Shown here: positions 1 to 8,900 of the stretch, in pieces
How the letters are laid out: each line of letters opens with the position of its first letter
How positions within the stretch are numbered: position 1 is the first letter of the stretch
Source of the DNA: Bdellovibrionaceae bacterium UBA6776
Lineage (GTDB): Bacteria > Bdellovibrionota > Bdellovibrionia > Bdellovibrionales > UBA1609
Reading direction: 5' to 3'
DNA: 64,000 nt
Assembly: GCA_002453155.1 (NCBI GenBank)
Contig: DKGG01000032.1
Span: 25,681 to 89,680 of the forward strand
Notes under the pieces: generated by a model
Database searches by the model: none
What the model was told of the DNA's origin: nothing
What the model saw: the letters and a program-made list of their open reading frames with translations, nothing else
Translations under genes and position numbers: made by a program

Positions 1-1640
1 ATCCATGGCAAATCCTGAACAAAGATTTCTTTCATTTGTTTGTAAATCACTGTTCTTTCGGGGCTTGGAGGAAGCTTTAAGGCTTTCTCATAAAGCTCAT
101 CAAACTTCTTATTCACGTAGTTTGCAGAGTTGGGCCCGGGGCTGACATTTTTGCCGTACAGAAGTTGCAGAAAATTTTCTGCATCCGGATAGTCCGCACT
201 CCATGCAATTCCCCACATCTGAGCTTTTTTCTCACGAAGCTTGTCGGTGAATTGCGGCCAAGAAGTTGCTGCAATTCGAATTTTAATTCCAAGGGCTGCC
301 AAATTTTGCTGAGTGTACTCGGCCATTTGACGGGCCGTTGTGGAATTGGTGGTGGAGTATTCAAACTCGGGCAGACCTTTTCCATCGGGGTAGCCGGCCT
401 TTTTCAAATGTTCTTTGGCCTTTTCAATATTGAACTCTTTGTAAGGATTTTTAAAGTCCTTGTCGTAGCCATCAATGCCTGGAGGAATGGGAGAAAGGGC
501 ATTCACTCCGCGACCGTTGTAAAATCGCTCCAACAAAGTGTTTGTATCTGTGGCCAAAGAGATGGCTCGTCTCAACTCTAAGTTTTTTCCTAAAATGGGA
601 TCCAACATGTTGAAAGCCATATAGGTCACATCCGGCTCTTCGTTGATTTCAAGTTTTAGGCCCTTGTCTGTCAGATCTTTTGAAAGTTTGTCGCCAGAAA
701 CAGAAGTGTCAAAGTTGTCTTTTGGAATTATAACAATGTCCAATTTTCCTTTCATAAAATTCAACCATCTCGGCTGATCTTCGATGATCTCGGAATAAAC
801 AACTTTATCCACAAAAGGCAGGTCCTTGCCGGCGTCTTTCAACAGGCCTCTAGCATCATCTCCCTCTTCGCCTTCCGAAGGGTATTTGCCCCCGTGCCAG
901 GTGGGGTTTTTGACCAAAACCACTTTGGAGTTTCGAGTCCACGAATCCAATTTAAAGGGGCCTGTACCCACAGGGTGATTGATAAATTCTTTGCCATACT
1001 TGTCCACGGCTTCTTTTGGAACGGGAGCGGAGTAGTTCATGGCCAAAACATAATAAAGCTGAAAGTAAGGCTTAGTGAGTTTGATCACCAAGGTTTCGTC
1101 ATCGGGAGCCTGTAGGCCTTCGATCTCGTCCTCGTAGGAGGCTTCGCCTTTACCCATTTTTTCGCGCCATTCGTTTAAACCTTTGATCTTTCCATCAAAG
1201 ATCCAAAAACCATCGCTTTGGTTGGCGGGATCCGCCAAACGCTTCCAAGAATAAATAAAGTCTTTCGCAGTCAAATCACGACCTTTGCCTTCAGGAAAGG
1301 CTTCGTCGTCTTGAAACTTGATTCCCTTTTTGATTTTGATCGTATGAGTCAGTCCATCTTTCGAAGCCGTGGGCATGGCTGAGGCCACCAAGGGTTGAAG
1401 TTCGAGGGGACGTTTCAAATAGTGGTATTCAAAAAGAGGTTCATAGATGTTTGAGATGACCTGGTTTGAATAGGCATCATTGGCATAAATAGGGTCCATT
1501 CCCTTTAAATTCGCAGTGATTGCATTGTTCAAGACGTTTTCTTTGGCAGAATTTTTCTTGGTGCAACCAAGAGTGATTCCCAGAAAACTCAGGGCGACGA
1601 AGACAATTGCAAGACGTGAAAACGTGCGGTTCAAATTCAT
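1..1640 (-). CDS. Oligopeptide ABC transporter substrate-binding lipoprotein (3' end missing)
   Basis: Partial gene: 546 codons read from the ATG at 1640 to the window edge with no stop. The start MNLNRTFSRLAIVFVALSFL leads to a lipobox ending ITLGC at about residue 26, so this is a lipoprotein held in the outer leaflet of the inner membrane or in the periplasm. The body matches the SBP_bac_5 family (OppA/DppA type): an early 'NLKGMDPIYANDAYSNQVIS' segment, 'EPLFEYHYLKRPLELQPLVA' and 'NHPVGTGPFKL' are the usual landmarks. It should bind peptides outside and pass them to an Opp/Dpp permease, none of which lies in the window. AGGGAGGAAT upstream of the ATG is a good ribosome site. Substrate cannot be told from the sequence. 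Confidence 0.88.
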   Translation of the reverse strand, partial: MNLNRTFSRLAIVFVALSFLGITLGCTKKNSAKENVLNNAITANLKGMDPIYANDAYSNQVISNIYEPLFEYHYLKRPLELQPLVASAMPTASKDGLTHTIKIKKGIKFQDDEAFPEGKGRDLTAKDFIYSWKRLADPANQSDGFWIFDGKIKGLNEWREKMGKGEASYEDEIEGLQAPDDETLVIKLTKPYFQLYYVLAMNYSAPVPKEAVDKYGKEFINHPVGTGPFKLDSWTRNSKVVLVKNPTWHGGKYPSEGEEGDDARGLLKDAGKDLPFVDKVVYSEIIEDQPRWLNFMKGKLDIVIIPKDNFDTSVSGDKLSKDLTDKGLKLEINEEPDVTYMAFNMLDPILGKNLELRRAISLATDTNTLLERFYNGRGVNALSPIPPGIDGYDKDFKNPYKEFNIEKAKEHLKKAGYPDGKGLPEFEYSTTNSTTARQMAEYTQQNLAALGIKIRIAATSWPQFTDKLREKKAQMWGIAWSADYPDAENFLQLLYGKNVSPGPNSANYVNKKFDELYEKALKLPPSPERTVIYKQMKEIFVQDLPW

Positions 1641-1717
1641 TCTGATTCCTCCCTTGAGATCCGTGTTGTGTAGCGTTAAGTGCTCGCTCTGTCAATAAAG
1701 CGGCGGGTCCTGAGCCG

Positions 1718-2428
1718 TCACAGACATTGTGTCAGTTCATCAAAATGATCGATGCGAAAGTGCGCCCCCAAAGACATCAAAGTCTCGATGGGTGTGTAGC
1801 CAAAGGACACCGCTACAGAGGTGCATTTTGCGGCATGTGCCCCTTCCACATCCGGAGTTCCATCACCCACAAGAACGGCTTCTTCCGGTTGAACGCCGGC
1901 CGCAGAAATTGCCTCCAAAATAGGCATTGGATGGGGTTTCATGTGCTCAAAGGTGTTTCCGCCGATGATTTTGACCCAGGGGTATTTTTGAAGGCCCACT
2001 TTCTCTAAAATGGGCGGGATCAGATCTTCTTTTTTATTGGAAACAATGGCGATTTTAAGGTCTCGAGCAGGAACTTCCTTTTGGAGGAAGTTCTCCAAAC
2101 CTTCAAAAATCACGGGATTTTTTAAAAACTCATGACGATAGATGTCGAGAAAGTCGGTGTAAAGACCCTCTTCAATGGCAGGATCCTCATTGGCCTCAGG
2201 AAAAAAATCCTTCAGAAGAGTTTTCAAACCGGTTCCTATGTCACGGCGAATCACATCTGCGGGAAGAGCCTTGTGTCCGTTTTTGGTAAGAAGCAAGTTG
2301 GTTGCGGAAATGATGTCGGGAGCGGTGTCCACCAACGTCCCATCAAAATCGAACATGATAAGTTTAAACTTGGAGTTCTTGATTTTTTTCACGGGCTCCA
2401 TGTTACTTGAGACCCTTTGAATGTCCAT
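1718..2428 (-). CDS. HAD-family phosphatase, phosphoglycolate phosphatase-like
   Basis: 236 aa. HAD motif I is DFDGTLVDT (residues 27-35, Asp27 the nucleophile and Asp29 the acid/base). Motif II is the VSN at 'AIVSNKKED'. Motif III/IV is a Lys in 'EHMKPHPMP' followed by VGDGTPDVEGA. The alpha-helical cap between motifs I and II is of the Gph/PGMB type, so a small phosphomonoester such as 2-phosphoglycolate is the likely substrate; this is inference from family. GTG (2431) and ATG (2428) are adjacent; I chose the ATG because AGG lies 7 nt upstream of it. The gene is divergent from the methyltransferase at 2449, with only about 20 bp between start codons. Confidence 0.82.
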   Translation of the reverse strand: MDIQRVSSNMEPVKKIKNSKFKLIMFDFDGTLVDTAPDIISATNLLLTKNGHKALPADVIRRDIGTGLKTLLKDFFPEANEDPAIEEGLYTDFLDIYRHEFLKNPVIFEGLENFLQKEVPARDLKIAIVSNKKEDLIPPILEKVGLQKYPWVKIIGGNTFEHMKPHPMPILEAISAAGVQPEEAVLVGDGTPDVEGAHAAKCTSVAVSFGYTPIETLMSLGAHFRIDHFDELTQCL

Positions 2429-2448
2429 CACTTTACCTGGAGGTCACT

Positions 2449-3099
2449 TTGAGAAATTCAAGCGGTCAGGAAAATTATCTGGCAGAACTTTATGGGCAAA
2501 GCCATTCTGGTCTTTACCAGATTCAAGAACAAATGAATCAAGATGGCGTGGGGGGCATGTCACTTTCTTTTGGAGAGGCTCGAATTCTTCAATTTTTGAT
2601 TCAAACTCATAACGTAAAAACCGTGGTTGAAATTGGAAGTCTCTATGGCAGTTCCGCATTGGCGATGGGCATGGCCTTACCTAAAGATGGAAAAATCTAT
2701 TGCTTTGAAAAGTCTGAGGATCGGGCTCGAAAAATTGAGTCCCATTTGAAAGAACATTTAACCTGTAAGTTTGAAGTTCATTCGGGACCCGCGGATGAGG
2801 CGTTAAAGAAAATAGAAAACCAGGGTCCTTTCGATATGGTCTTTATTGATGCGGACAAGGGCGGATATTTTTCTTATTTGCAATGGGCGGAAGCACACAC
2901 TCAAAAGGGTTCGGTCATCGTAGGGGACAACACCTTTTTATTTGGCGCTTTGTGGGGGGAATCAAAAAACTCCAATGTGGGTGCAAAACAAATAGATTCT
3001 ATGAAGAAGTTTAATGAACGTTTGGTGGATGAATCTTTGTATCATTCCCTGTTGGTGCCGACACCCGAGGGCATGACAGTGGGAATTCGAAAAGTTTAG
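2449..3099 (+). CDS. Class I SAM-dependent O-methyltransferase (family 3)
   Basis: 216 aa. The N-terminal half has the family-3 (catechol/caffeoyl-CoA type) signature 'VVEIGSLYGSSALAMG', which binds SAM, then 'YCFEKSED' and the metal/cofactor strand 'VFIDADKGGY'. These enzymes methylate small hydroxyl-bearing acceptors in the cytosol; the acceptor here is unknown. Start: TTG at 2449 has a perfect GGAGG at 2439-2443, 5 nt upstream. An upstream in-frame TTG at 2407 would overlap the divergent phosphatase and has no ribosome site. MscS follows after 10 bp on the same strand. Confidence 0.85.
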   Translation: MRNSSGQENYLAELYGQSHSGLYQIQEQMNQDGVGGMSLSFGEARILQFLIQTHNVKTVVEIGSLYGSSALAMGMALPKDGKIYCFEKSEDRARKIESHLKEHLTCKFEVHSGPADEALKKIENQGPFDMVFIDADKGGYFSYLQWAEAHTQKGSVIVGDNTFLFGALWGESKNSNVGAKQIDSMKKFNERLVDESLYHSLLVPTPEGMTVGIRKV

Positions 3100-3109
3100 G
3101 ATTTGATTT

Positions 3110-4015
3110 ATGAATGAACTGAAGTCTTGGGAAGATGTGGTTAAGATTTTAATGGATCAAACAGAGGCATGGGCGACCAGTGCCATTCGGATTTTTCCGA
3201 ATTTGATCATTGCTCTTTTGGTTCTGCTTTTTTTCATTTTTATTTCGGGATTCATTCGCCATTTGGCGAAAAGGATTTTGGATCGCTTTTCTGAAAATGA
3301 TTCGATCAACTCCATCGTGGCCACATCTATCAATGTGGCGTTTATTTCTGTCGGAGTTTTTGCGGCTTTGAGTGTATTGAATCTGGATAAGACGGTTACT
3401 TCATTGCTCGCTGGTGCCGGAGTCATCGGTATTGCTTTGGGTTTTGCCTTTCAAGAGATTGCATCTAATTTTTTGGCGGGGATTTTTATCGCCTTTATGA
3501 AACCTTATCGTGTGGGTGATGTGGTTGAGGTCGAAGGGGGAGAGTTGGGTGTGATCTATCGCATTGATATTCGAACCACCTCTTTGATGACCTTTGATCA
3601 GTTGGAAGTTTTGATTCCAAACAAAGACATGTTCACAAAGTCGGTCAAAAACTACACCACCACTCCCAAACGCCGTTTGGAAGTGCGATGTGGAGTGTCC
3701 TATGGTGAAAATTTAAAATCTGTCAGGGAGCTGGTTTTAAAAACTTTAGAAAAAGTTCCTTTTCGAACTGAAGATGAAGTGGAAGTTTATTTCGAAAAGT
3801 TTGGTGATTCTTCGATTGATTTTGTCGCCTTTATTTGGATTGAGTACCCCGGTGATGGAAACTATTTTAAAGCGCAAAACGAAGCGATTTTATTGATCAA
3901 AGAAGCCTTCGACAATGCGGGCATAGTGATCCCATTTCCTATTCGCACATTGGATTTCGGAATCAAAGGCGGCACACGCCTCCACGAGGAACTCTCCCAC
4001 CATCCCTTAAGCTGA
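3110..4015 (+). CDS. mscS: MscS-type mechanosensitive channel
   Basis: 301 aa, the size of small MscS. Three N-terminal membrane segments end in the Gly/Ala-rich pore helix 'LLAGAGVIGIALGFAFQEIA' (about residues 95-114). The beta domain follows: 'YRVGDVVEVEGGELGVIYRIDIRTT' in two parts, 'LEVLIPNKDMF' and 'KNYTTTP'. The C-terminal alpha/beta cage is present. It is an inner-membrane tension-gated channel that releases solutes on hypo-osmotic shock. It is probably co-transcribed with the upstream methyltransferase. It is convergent with the secreted protein at 4133-4648, and a long inverted repeat lies between the two. Confidence 0.93.
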   Translation: MNELKSWEDVVKILMDQTEAWATSAIRIFPNLIIALLVLLFFIFISGFIRHLAKRILDRFSENDSINSIVATSINVAFISVGVFAALSVLNLDKTVTSLLAGAGVIGIALGFAFQEIASNFLAGIFIAFMKPYRVGDVVEVEGGELGVIYRIDIRTTSLMTFDQLEVLIPNKDMFTKSVKNYTTTPKRRLEVRCGVSYGENLKSVRELVLKTLEKVPFRTEDEVEVYFEKFGDSSIDFVAFIWIEYPGDGNYFKAQNEAILLIKEAFDNAGIVIPFPIRTLDFGIKGGTRLHEELSHHPLS

Positions 4016-4023
4016 AGATTTTT

Positions 4024-4118
4024 AAATTCAACGAGAATTCAATTGCATTAAAAGCGAGTTCCGCAACGCAGTGAGGACTGTTCGAAGATTTTAATGCGAT
4101 TGAATTCTCGTTGAATTT
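4024..4118. repeat. Long inverted repeat between convergent genes
   Basis: Arms 4024-4053 and 4089-4118 are 30 nt each and complementary except at one position, around a 35-nt loop. The loop holds GAGTTCCGCAACGCAGTGAG, which itself can fold partly. No run of T follows either arm, so it is not a standard intrinsic terminator. It sits between the stop codons of mscS and the minus-strand secreted protein. It could be a REP/MITE-like element or a Rho-type transcription block. Confidence 0.8.
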
Positions 4119-4132
4119 AGAAAATTCGAGAT

Positions 4133-4648
4133 TTAGGGGAGGTCGACTTGAGTCAAATCTTTGATGGAATAGCCGTCGTGGAAAATGTCGTCCAACTTTT
4201 GAATGGCGGGAAGTTGATATTCTGAATCCACTCGGTCCAAATCAGCAGTGATGCATACGACGAAATCTTCTTCGTAGGGGTTGGGAGCCTGCTCTTCACC
4301 AACATATTTGTCCCAATGAAAATCCAAATCTTTTAGATCCTTTTGAAGTTGATCCGAGTTCTGGATGGAGCTTTTCGCGACCGCTTTAGAAATGTGAAAA
4401 ACCGTTGGGGCATCCGTCAAAGTTACTTTCTTCAAGGGCAATTTATTATGGGTGCTGGCATCTTTTAAGTTGTCCAAGTAGGCGAAGGCACGAACGCGGT
4501 GATAGGAGTCTTCATAAAAATGAAGTCCACGAATCTGTCCGCAAATCGATCGAAATTGGAATGCATGGGCAGATGAGATGCCTGTCAGCAGTCCCACAAA
4601 AGCAATGGCTTTGAGGACAAAAAATGAAATGTGTGAACGTTGACTCAT
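4133..4648 (-). CDS. Secreted protein of unknown function
   Basis: 171 aa. A Sec signal peptide is clear: positive start MSQRSH, hydrophobic core 'FFVLKAIAFVGLLTGISS', and AHA-F cleavage near residue 29. The mature part has two Cys ('SICGQ' and 'FVCIT') that could form a disulfide in the periplasm. No known domain is recognised. GGGGG just upstream of the ATG supports the start. The downstream side faces mscS across a long inverted repeat. Upstream, the hydrolase at 4715 is on the same strand, 66 bp away. Confidence 0.7.
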   Translation of the reverse strand: MSQRSHISFFVLKAIAFVGLLTGISSAHAFQFRSICGQIRGLHFYEDSYHRVRAFAYLDNLKDASTHNKLPLKKVTLTDAPTVFHISKAVAKSSIQNSDQLQKDLKDLDFHWDKYVGEEQAPNPYEEDFVVCITADLDRVDSEYQLPAIQKLDDIFHDGYSIKDLTQVDLP

Positions 4649-4714
4649 GGGGCCCCCTTATAAAAACACGGTGCGTTTAAAGGGATTATCTTGTTCCTGC
4701 GGAGGATTCAAGGT

Positions 4715-5506
4715 TTAGGAGCCTGTTTGACGGAAATCCTGCAGAAATTCGATCAGGATTTGACGATAGTCACTGAAGTGGGTCTTGATGCCTCCTAGAT
4801 GCTCTGCGCCATTGAACAGGTGGGTGGAGAGTCTGAAGGAGTGGGGAAGGGCAAAGAACTTTTCGATGGCCCTAAGGGGCACCAATTGGTCCTTTTCGCA
4901 GCGAAGACTCAAAACGGGGAAATCTTTTGGGGTTTCTGAAATCCAACGGCGGAGTCGACGCTCGTATCCCAACCCGCCAAAGATGATGAAACTGGTGGTA
5001 TTGATTGCAGCCAAGAGCAAGGGGTTTGAAATTCGCGCAAGGACCGCATTGTAATTCCAAAAACATTCCCATGCGTCCAAGAAAGGGCCGGAATCACAAA
5101 TCCATGCCTTAACATCTTTTCTTTGCTTTCCCCCTAAAACACCCACGGCGGAGGTCGACGGAGAGGACAATGAAAACAATATTTTCTCTCCAGGCAGATG
5201 ATCCAAAACCGAATTGAGTTGATCGGTCCAAGTTTCAATAAAATTTTTATGTCCCGTCACCACATGACGGATCAGTTTCATCAAACGGTGTGAAAACTGA
5301 GAGTCGGCATCAAAGGAGTGATAGTAAAGATTGAAGGTGACGCAGTCGTATCCAGCTTCCAAAAGAATTTTTTGATGACGTCGAGTGGACTTCTTATTGC
5401 CACCAAAGTGATGGATGAAAACCACGATCTCAGAATGTTTTTTTGAGGGAGAACAAAGATATTCTCCCTCAAAGGGCAAATTAGTAATTGGAGTGTTGGC
5501 GTTCAT
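4715..5506 (-). CDS. Alpha/beta-hydrolase-fold protein
   Basis: 263 aa from the ATG at 5506, overlapping the end of aceE by 26 nt. It has an oxyanion-type 'VVFIHHFGGNKKSTRRH' (near residue 30), an acid in 'LRCEKDQLVPL' and a late histidine in 'GAEHLGGI', all in alpha/beta-hydrolase order. The nucleophile elbow is not the usual GxSxG: the expected place reads 'FSLSSPSTSA'. It may use an atypical serine or be inactive. The overlap suggests translation coupled to aceE. There is no clear ribosome site at 5506, so the start is uncertain. Substrate is unknown. Confidence 0.68.
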   Translation of the reverse strand: MNANTPITNLPFEGEYLCSPSKKHSEIVVFIHHFGGNKKSTRRHQKILLEAGYDCVTFNLYYHSFDADSQFSHRLMKLIRHVVTGHKNFIETWTDQLNSVLDHLPGEKILFSLSSPSTSAVGVLGGKQRKDVKAWICDSGPFLDAWECFWNYNAVLARISNPLLLAAINTTSFIIFGGLGYERRLRRWISETPKDFPVLSLRCEKDQLVPLRAIEKFFALPHSFRLSTHLFNGAEHLGGIKTHFSDYRQILIEFLQDFRQTGS

Positions 5507-8270
5507 AGGACGAAGACGAAGTGTCTGCGTGAACTTCTTCGAGAACCCGTTTTGAGATTTGAACGGTCTCCAAAGAGGTGTCTTGAAGAACTTTTTCGCA
5601 GGCCTCAACAATCGAGGCATCATCAATACCGTGATAGCGGTACACGTCTGAAGGTCGACCACACTTGCTGTGTTTTCGAACTCCCAAAGCTTCGTGTTTC
5701 ACTCCAACAATGGAACCAATGTTGTCGAGAAGTCCCATTTCGCCATCATGAACACTGACGATGGGAATTCTTCGTCCAGCAACAGTTTTTACTTCAGCGG
5801 CGTGAAGACTGCCGTTCAACTGAGGTTGCAAGTAAAGCTCCGAATTGATGTTCAAGCCGTGTTTCAAATGCTCATAATCATTTAAGTGACCAAGATTTCC
5901 AATCAGCAAATCTGGAGAAGTCACCAAAATCACGTTGGCATAAATGCCTTTAGCCAGAAGAGCATCAGAAGCGGCCAGAGCTTCGGCGGTTGGGGCGCCC
6001 ATGGAAAAAATGTGAACCACATTGTCTCCGGGTTCGTAGCCTTTGAAACCGCGATAATCCACAAGGAAGTATCCACCTTTTAGAACATCTTCGCGAACCG
6101 CCGCCATCAGTTGGTTTTCGTCGAAACTTTCCACATCATCGGTGTTGTGAGCTCCATCCATTTCAAATTCGGGATGGCAAAGTGAAACGTTGGAATCCTG
6201 TTTAAATTTTTGATGGCGCTTCAGTCTTTTTAAGAATTCTTTTTGATCAGCACCTCGAGTGACGCCACGGATGATCACACCAGATCGACCTTCATTGTCG
6301 TAAGTGAAATGACGTCTGATGGAGTCCACCAAAATCCAATCCAACTCTTGGCAAAAGAAAGGCTCCCAAGTGATTTGATTGGGAATCTGAATGTCGGACT
6401 TCCAACCGTGCTGAGCGCCTTCTGGAGAAAGTGTCACGCCGGAGGGGGTGCCCACCAAAATAAAAGAAGATTTCCAATACAGATTGTAAAAGAGTTGATC
6501 CAATGCCCGCTTGATAAAGAAATCATAAACGGTCATGACGGGAAGAAGAGGGATCCCCAAAAGGTCACGCATTTGACCAAAGGATCCTTTGCACGACATG
6601 GTGTTTGCTTCGGTGATTTCAAAACGCAGGAAGCGATCGGTAATCTCTTCGCCAGGAACCAAGTCAGGTTGTTTTTTGTCCTTCACGCCAAATTCAGATT
6701 CCTCGTCCTCGATGTCGAGGGCAGAGAAAATTTTCCCGTCCATTGAGGGGTTCATGTTGGTGCTGGTTCCCACATCTGGAGCCATCGCTACGATCATTTC
6801 TCCGGCCTGCTTGAAAGGAATTTCATTTTCTTTCAAAGCCTTTTCGCCTTTTGAAAGCATTTTTTCTTCCAAAGGGGTGTTAGCGATTCGAGAAAGTTTA
6901 GAAGTTAACTGACCCAGCATCCACTGCGTGTGAGGGTAGTTGGCCATTTTAAAGTTGATGTCCAAAGACTCCGGCATTTCTCCAAGGCTGTTCAACTCAT
7001 TTAAGAACTTTTCTTTGTTCTTTTCTTTCAATGCATGTTGGTCACAAATTTCTTTGTAGAGCTGATCGCCACGAGTTTTTAAATACTTTCCTTCCGCAGA
7101 GGACGCCTCAAAGCCTTCAAATTTTTGGCCGTCTTTTAAGCCCGTGGCCTTGGCCAAGGCCTGAATTTCAGACTCTTCAGGAAGAGTGGAGTGGTTGCCT
7201 GGAGAGGCGGCCATATCCAAACCCCATCCCTTAAGAGTGTGAACAATAATAAAAGTAGGTTGGTCAGTGATGGCCTTTGATTTCTCCATGGCTTCAACCA
7301 ATTTTTCAAAATCATGTCCTCCGAAGTCTCGAATGGCGGCCATCAAATCTTTGGAATCCACAGACTTTAAGAAGTCTTCAACCTTCTTGGATTTTTGGAG
7401 CAAAAATTCCTTGGCATCTTTGACATCTTTGATCTGCAAAAGAACTTGAAGGTCATAGTCGTCCATAATGTCATCAAAGAGAGCTTTAAAGTGTTCGCCG
7501 CCTTTTTGAGAAAACAACTTCTCTCGAAGTTTTCCGTGTTTCACTTGCAGAACATGCCAGCCGTTGGCCTCCATGCTTCGTTGAACACGGAGGTCATCCG
7601 TTCCCGCCATGATTTTGCGGTTGGAGATGCGGTGTCCATCCAAACTTTGTCGGTTGTAATCCAAGATCCATGTGAGGTTTCCAATTTGACGTTCCGCAAA
7701 CTCGGGAACCGCTTCGTGAAGGCTTCCTTCTCGGAATTCCGAATCTCCCATCACCGCCCAAAAGTGAGCGTCGGGAACTTCAAAACCATGTTTCTTTGCA
7801 TAGGTGTAGGCCAGTGCCAGGTACCCGGCCATGACTGGGGGAATGCCAACCGTGCCTGAGGGAAAGAAGTTGTGATGATCGGGATCCCATGCGGAATGGT
7901 AAGATTGAAAAACGGGCTCTCCATTTTGCGAGAAGGCGCGGAGCCCTGACATGGCTTGATCCGCATCTTCTTTTGAAAAGCGTTGAAGTTCTTTGTCCAA
8001 CAAAAGATTCAGCAAATAATTGTAAGAGTGATCTGTGGGAGAAGCGTGTGGCTTGTTGGCAATGTGGTCAAAACCACTTTTAACCACCAAATGCAAAGCG
8101 CCCAAAATGTGCAAGGCCGATGAAGAGGCCGAAGCATGTCCGCCCACTTTGGGGTCGCCTTTTTCCACATTGTCGCGGTGGTTGGCTGTGTAAATCATCT
8201 GGCATGCGAGGTAATGGGCTCGCTTGGCGATGGAATTCAAAGTTTTTAAGTCGATCTTTTTTTGAGTCAT
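5481..8270 (-). CDS. aceE: Pyruvate dehydrogenase E1 component, homodimeric type
   Basis: 929 aa, close to the usual length of about 885 for homodimeric E1. The N-terminal 'GDPKVGGHASASSSA' and 'GDSEFREGSLHEAVPEF...DYNRQSLDGH' segments carry the TPP/Mg site. The middle has 'MNPSMDGKIFSALDIEDE' and the C-terminal third is transketolase-like. It decarboxylates pyruvate with TPP and acetylates the E2 lipoyl arm. E2 and E3 are not beside it but at 29525-32300, with lipoyl genes. AAGGG upstream of the ATG at 8270 fits the start. The gene lies in a minus-strand run tonB > nucleotidyltransferase-like > aceE > hydrolase. Confidence 0.93.
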   Translation of the reverse strand: MTQKKIDLKTLNSIAKRAHYLACQMIYTANHRDNVEKGDPKVGGHASASSSALHILGALHLVVKSGFDHIANKPHASPTDHSYNYLLNLLLDKELQRFSKEDADQAMSGLRAFSQNGEPVFQSYHSAWDPDHHNFFPSGTVGIPPVMAGYLALAYTYAKKHGFEVPDAHFWAVMGDSEFREGSLHEAVPEFAERQIGNLTWILDYNRQSLDGHRISNRKIMAGTDDLRVQRSMEANGWHVLQVKHGKLREKLFSQKGGEHFKALFDDIMDDYDLQVLLQIKDVKDAKEFLLQKSKKVEDFLKSVDSKDLMAAIRDFGGHDFEKLVEAMEKSKAITDQPTFIIVHTLKGWGLDMAASPGNHSTLPEESEIQALAKATGLKDGQKFEGFEASSAEGKYLKTRGDQLYKEICDQHALKEKNKEKFLNELNSLGEMPESLDINFKMANYPHTQWMLGQLTSKLSRIANTPLEEKMLSKGEKALKENEIPFKQAGEMIVAMAPDVGTSTNMNPSMDGKIFSALDIEDEESEFGVKDKKQPDLVPGEEITDRFLRFEITEANTMSCKGSFGQMRDLLGIPLLPVMTVYDFFIKRALDQLFYNLYWKSSFILVGTPSGVTLSPEGAQHGWKSDIQIPNQITWEPFFCQELDWILVDSIRRHFTYDNEGRSGVIIRGVTRGADQKEFLKRLKRHQKFKQDSNVSLCHPEFEMDGAHNTDDVESFDENQLMAAVREDVLKGGYFLVDYRGFKGYEPGDNVVHIFSMGAPTAEALAASDALLAKGIYANVILVTSPDLLIGNLGHLNDYEHLKHGLNINSELYLQPQLNGSLHAAEVKTVAGRRIPIVSVHDGEMGLLDNIGSIVGVKHEALGVRKHSKCGRPSDVYRYHGIDDASIVEACEKVLQDTSLETVQISKRVLEEVHADTSSSSYERQHSNY

Positions 8271-8312
8271 TCCCTTACTCCCGGTTGAAGATCAAATTTC
8301 AAATCCTAGAAT

Positions 8313-8876
8313 CTAAGCTTCCGAGCCTTGCGGGGCAAGGTCTTGTGCAGGTTCTATGGGACAATGGTGATAGGTCAGGCGGGAATCCGTCAAAGAGGTC
8401 AAATTGTCCTCGTTGAGCAACTGATGCCGTCCTAAACGGGTGATAAAAAGAGGGAAGCCCCAGTGCCACGGTGCTCCTTTGGGGTCAAAAAGCTGAATCA
8501 TGGACATCTTGGTTGTGAATCCCGTTTCCGTATAAGCTCGGCGCAAAGCCATCCACACTTCTTTGGGGGGGCAAGGGACTTCTAAAGGTTGAGCGAATGC
8601 GGTGTGGGAAACCATGTGGAGTCCCGCTTTAATATTGGTGGTCAGATTTGCTTCCAGGTCATTGGTGTCAAAGACCAAATCCACTTCGGGCAGTTTTCGA
8701 CTGTTTAATATGACGTGGTCAGCAGCTGTTCCAGACAAAACAACAATTGGATTGAGGTCTAAGCTTTGGAGATTTTCAATTTGGCGGTCTAAAAAAATAA
8801 GCTCGTTGTCGGTGTCGCGCCGAAGTGCAAAATGATTGCAGTCTTGTCTGTATCCAGCGAGAAGTAAAACATCCAT
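8313..8876 (-). CDS. Degenerate MobA-like nucleotidyltransferase-fold protein
   Basis: 187 aa. The N-terminus MDVLLLAGYRQDCNHFALRR recalls the NTP-binding loop of MobA/GlmU-type transferases (LAGGxxxRMG), but the glycines are mostly lost. The strand-helix pattern 'IENLQSLDLNPIVVLSG' also fits the fold. The metal-binding Asp region is plausible at 'VDLVFDTND'. I read it as a GT-A nucleotidyltransferase fold of unknown and perhaps lost activity. GAGGA precedes the ATG. It lies between tonB and aceE with gaps of 24 and 42 bp, so co-transcription is likely. Confidence 0.5.
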   Translation of the reverse strand: MDVLLLAGYRQDCNHFALRRDTDNELIFLDRQIENLQSLDLNPIVVLSGTAADHVILNSRKLPEVDLVFDTNDLEANLTTNIKAGLHMVSHTAFAQPLEVPCPPKEVWMALRRAYTETGFTTKMSMIQLFDPKGAPWHWGFPLFITRLGRHQLLNEDNLTSLTDSRLTYHHCPIEPAQDLAPQGSEA

Positions 8877-8900
8877 GTTGTTATCCTCTGTGTTCTTCTT

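Noticed and set aside
4016..4132. The long inverted repeat as a simple intrinsic terminator
   Set aside because: There is no T run after either arm, and the stem is AT-rich and much longer than the terminators elsewhere in the window.
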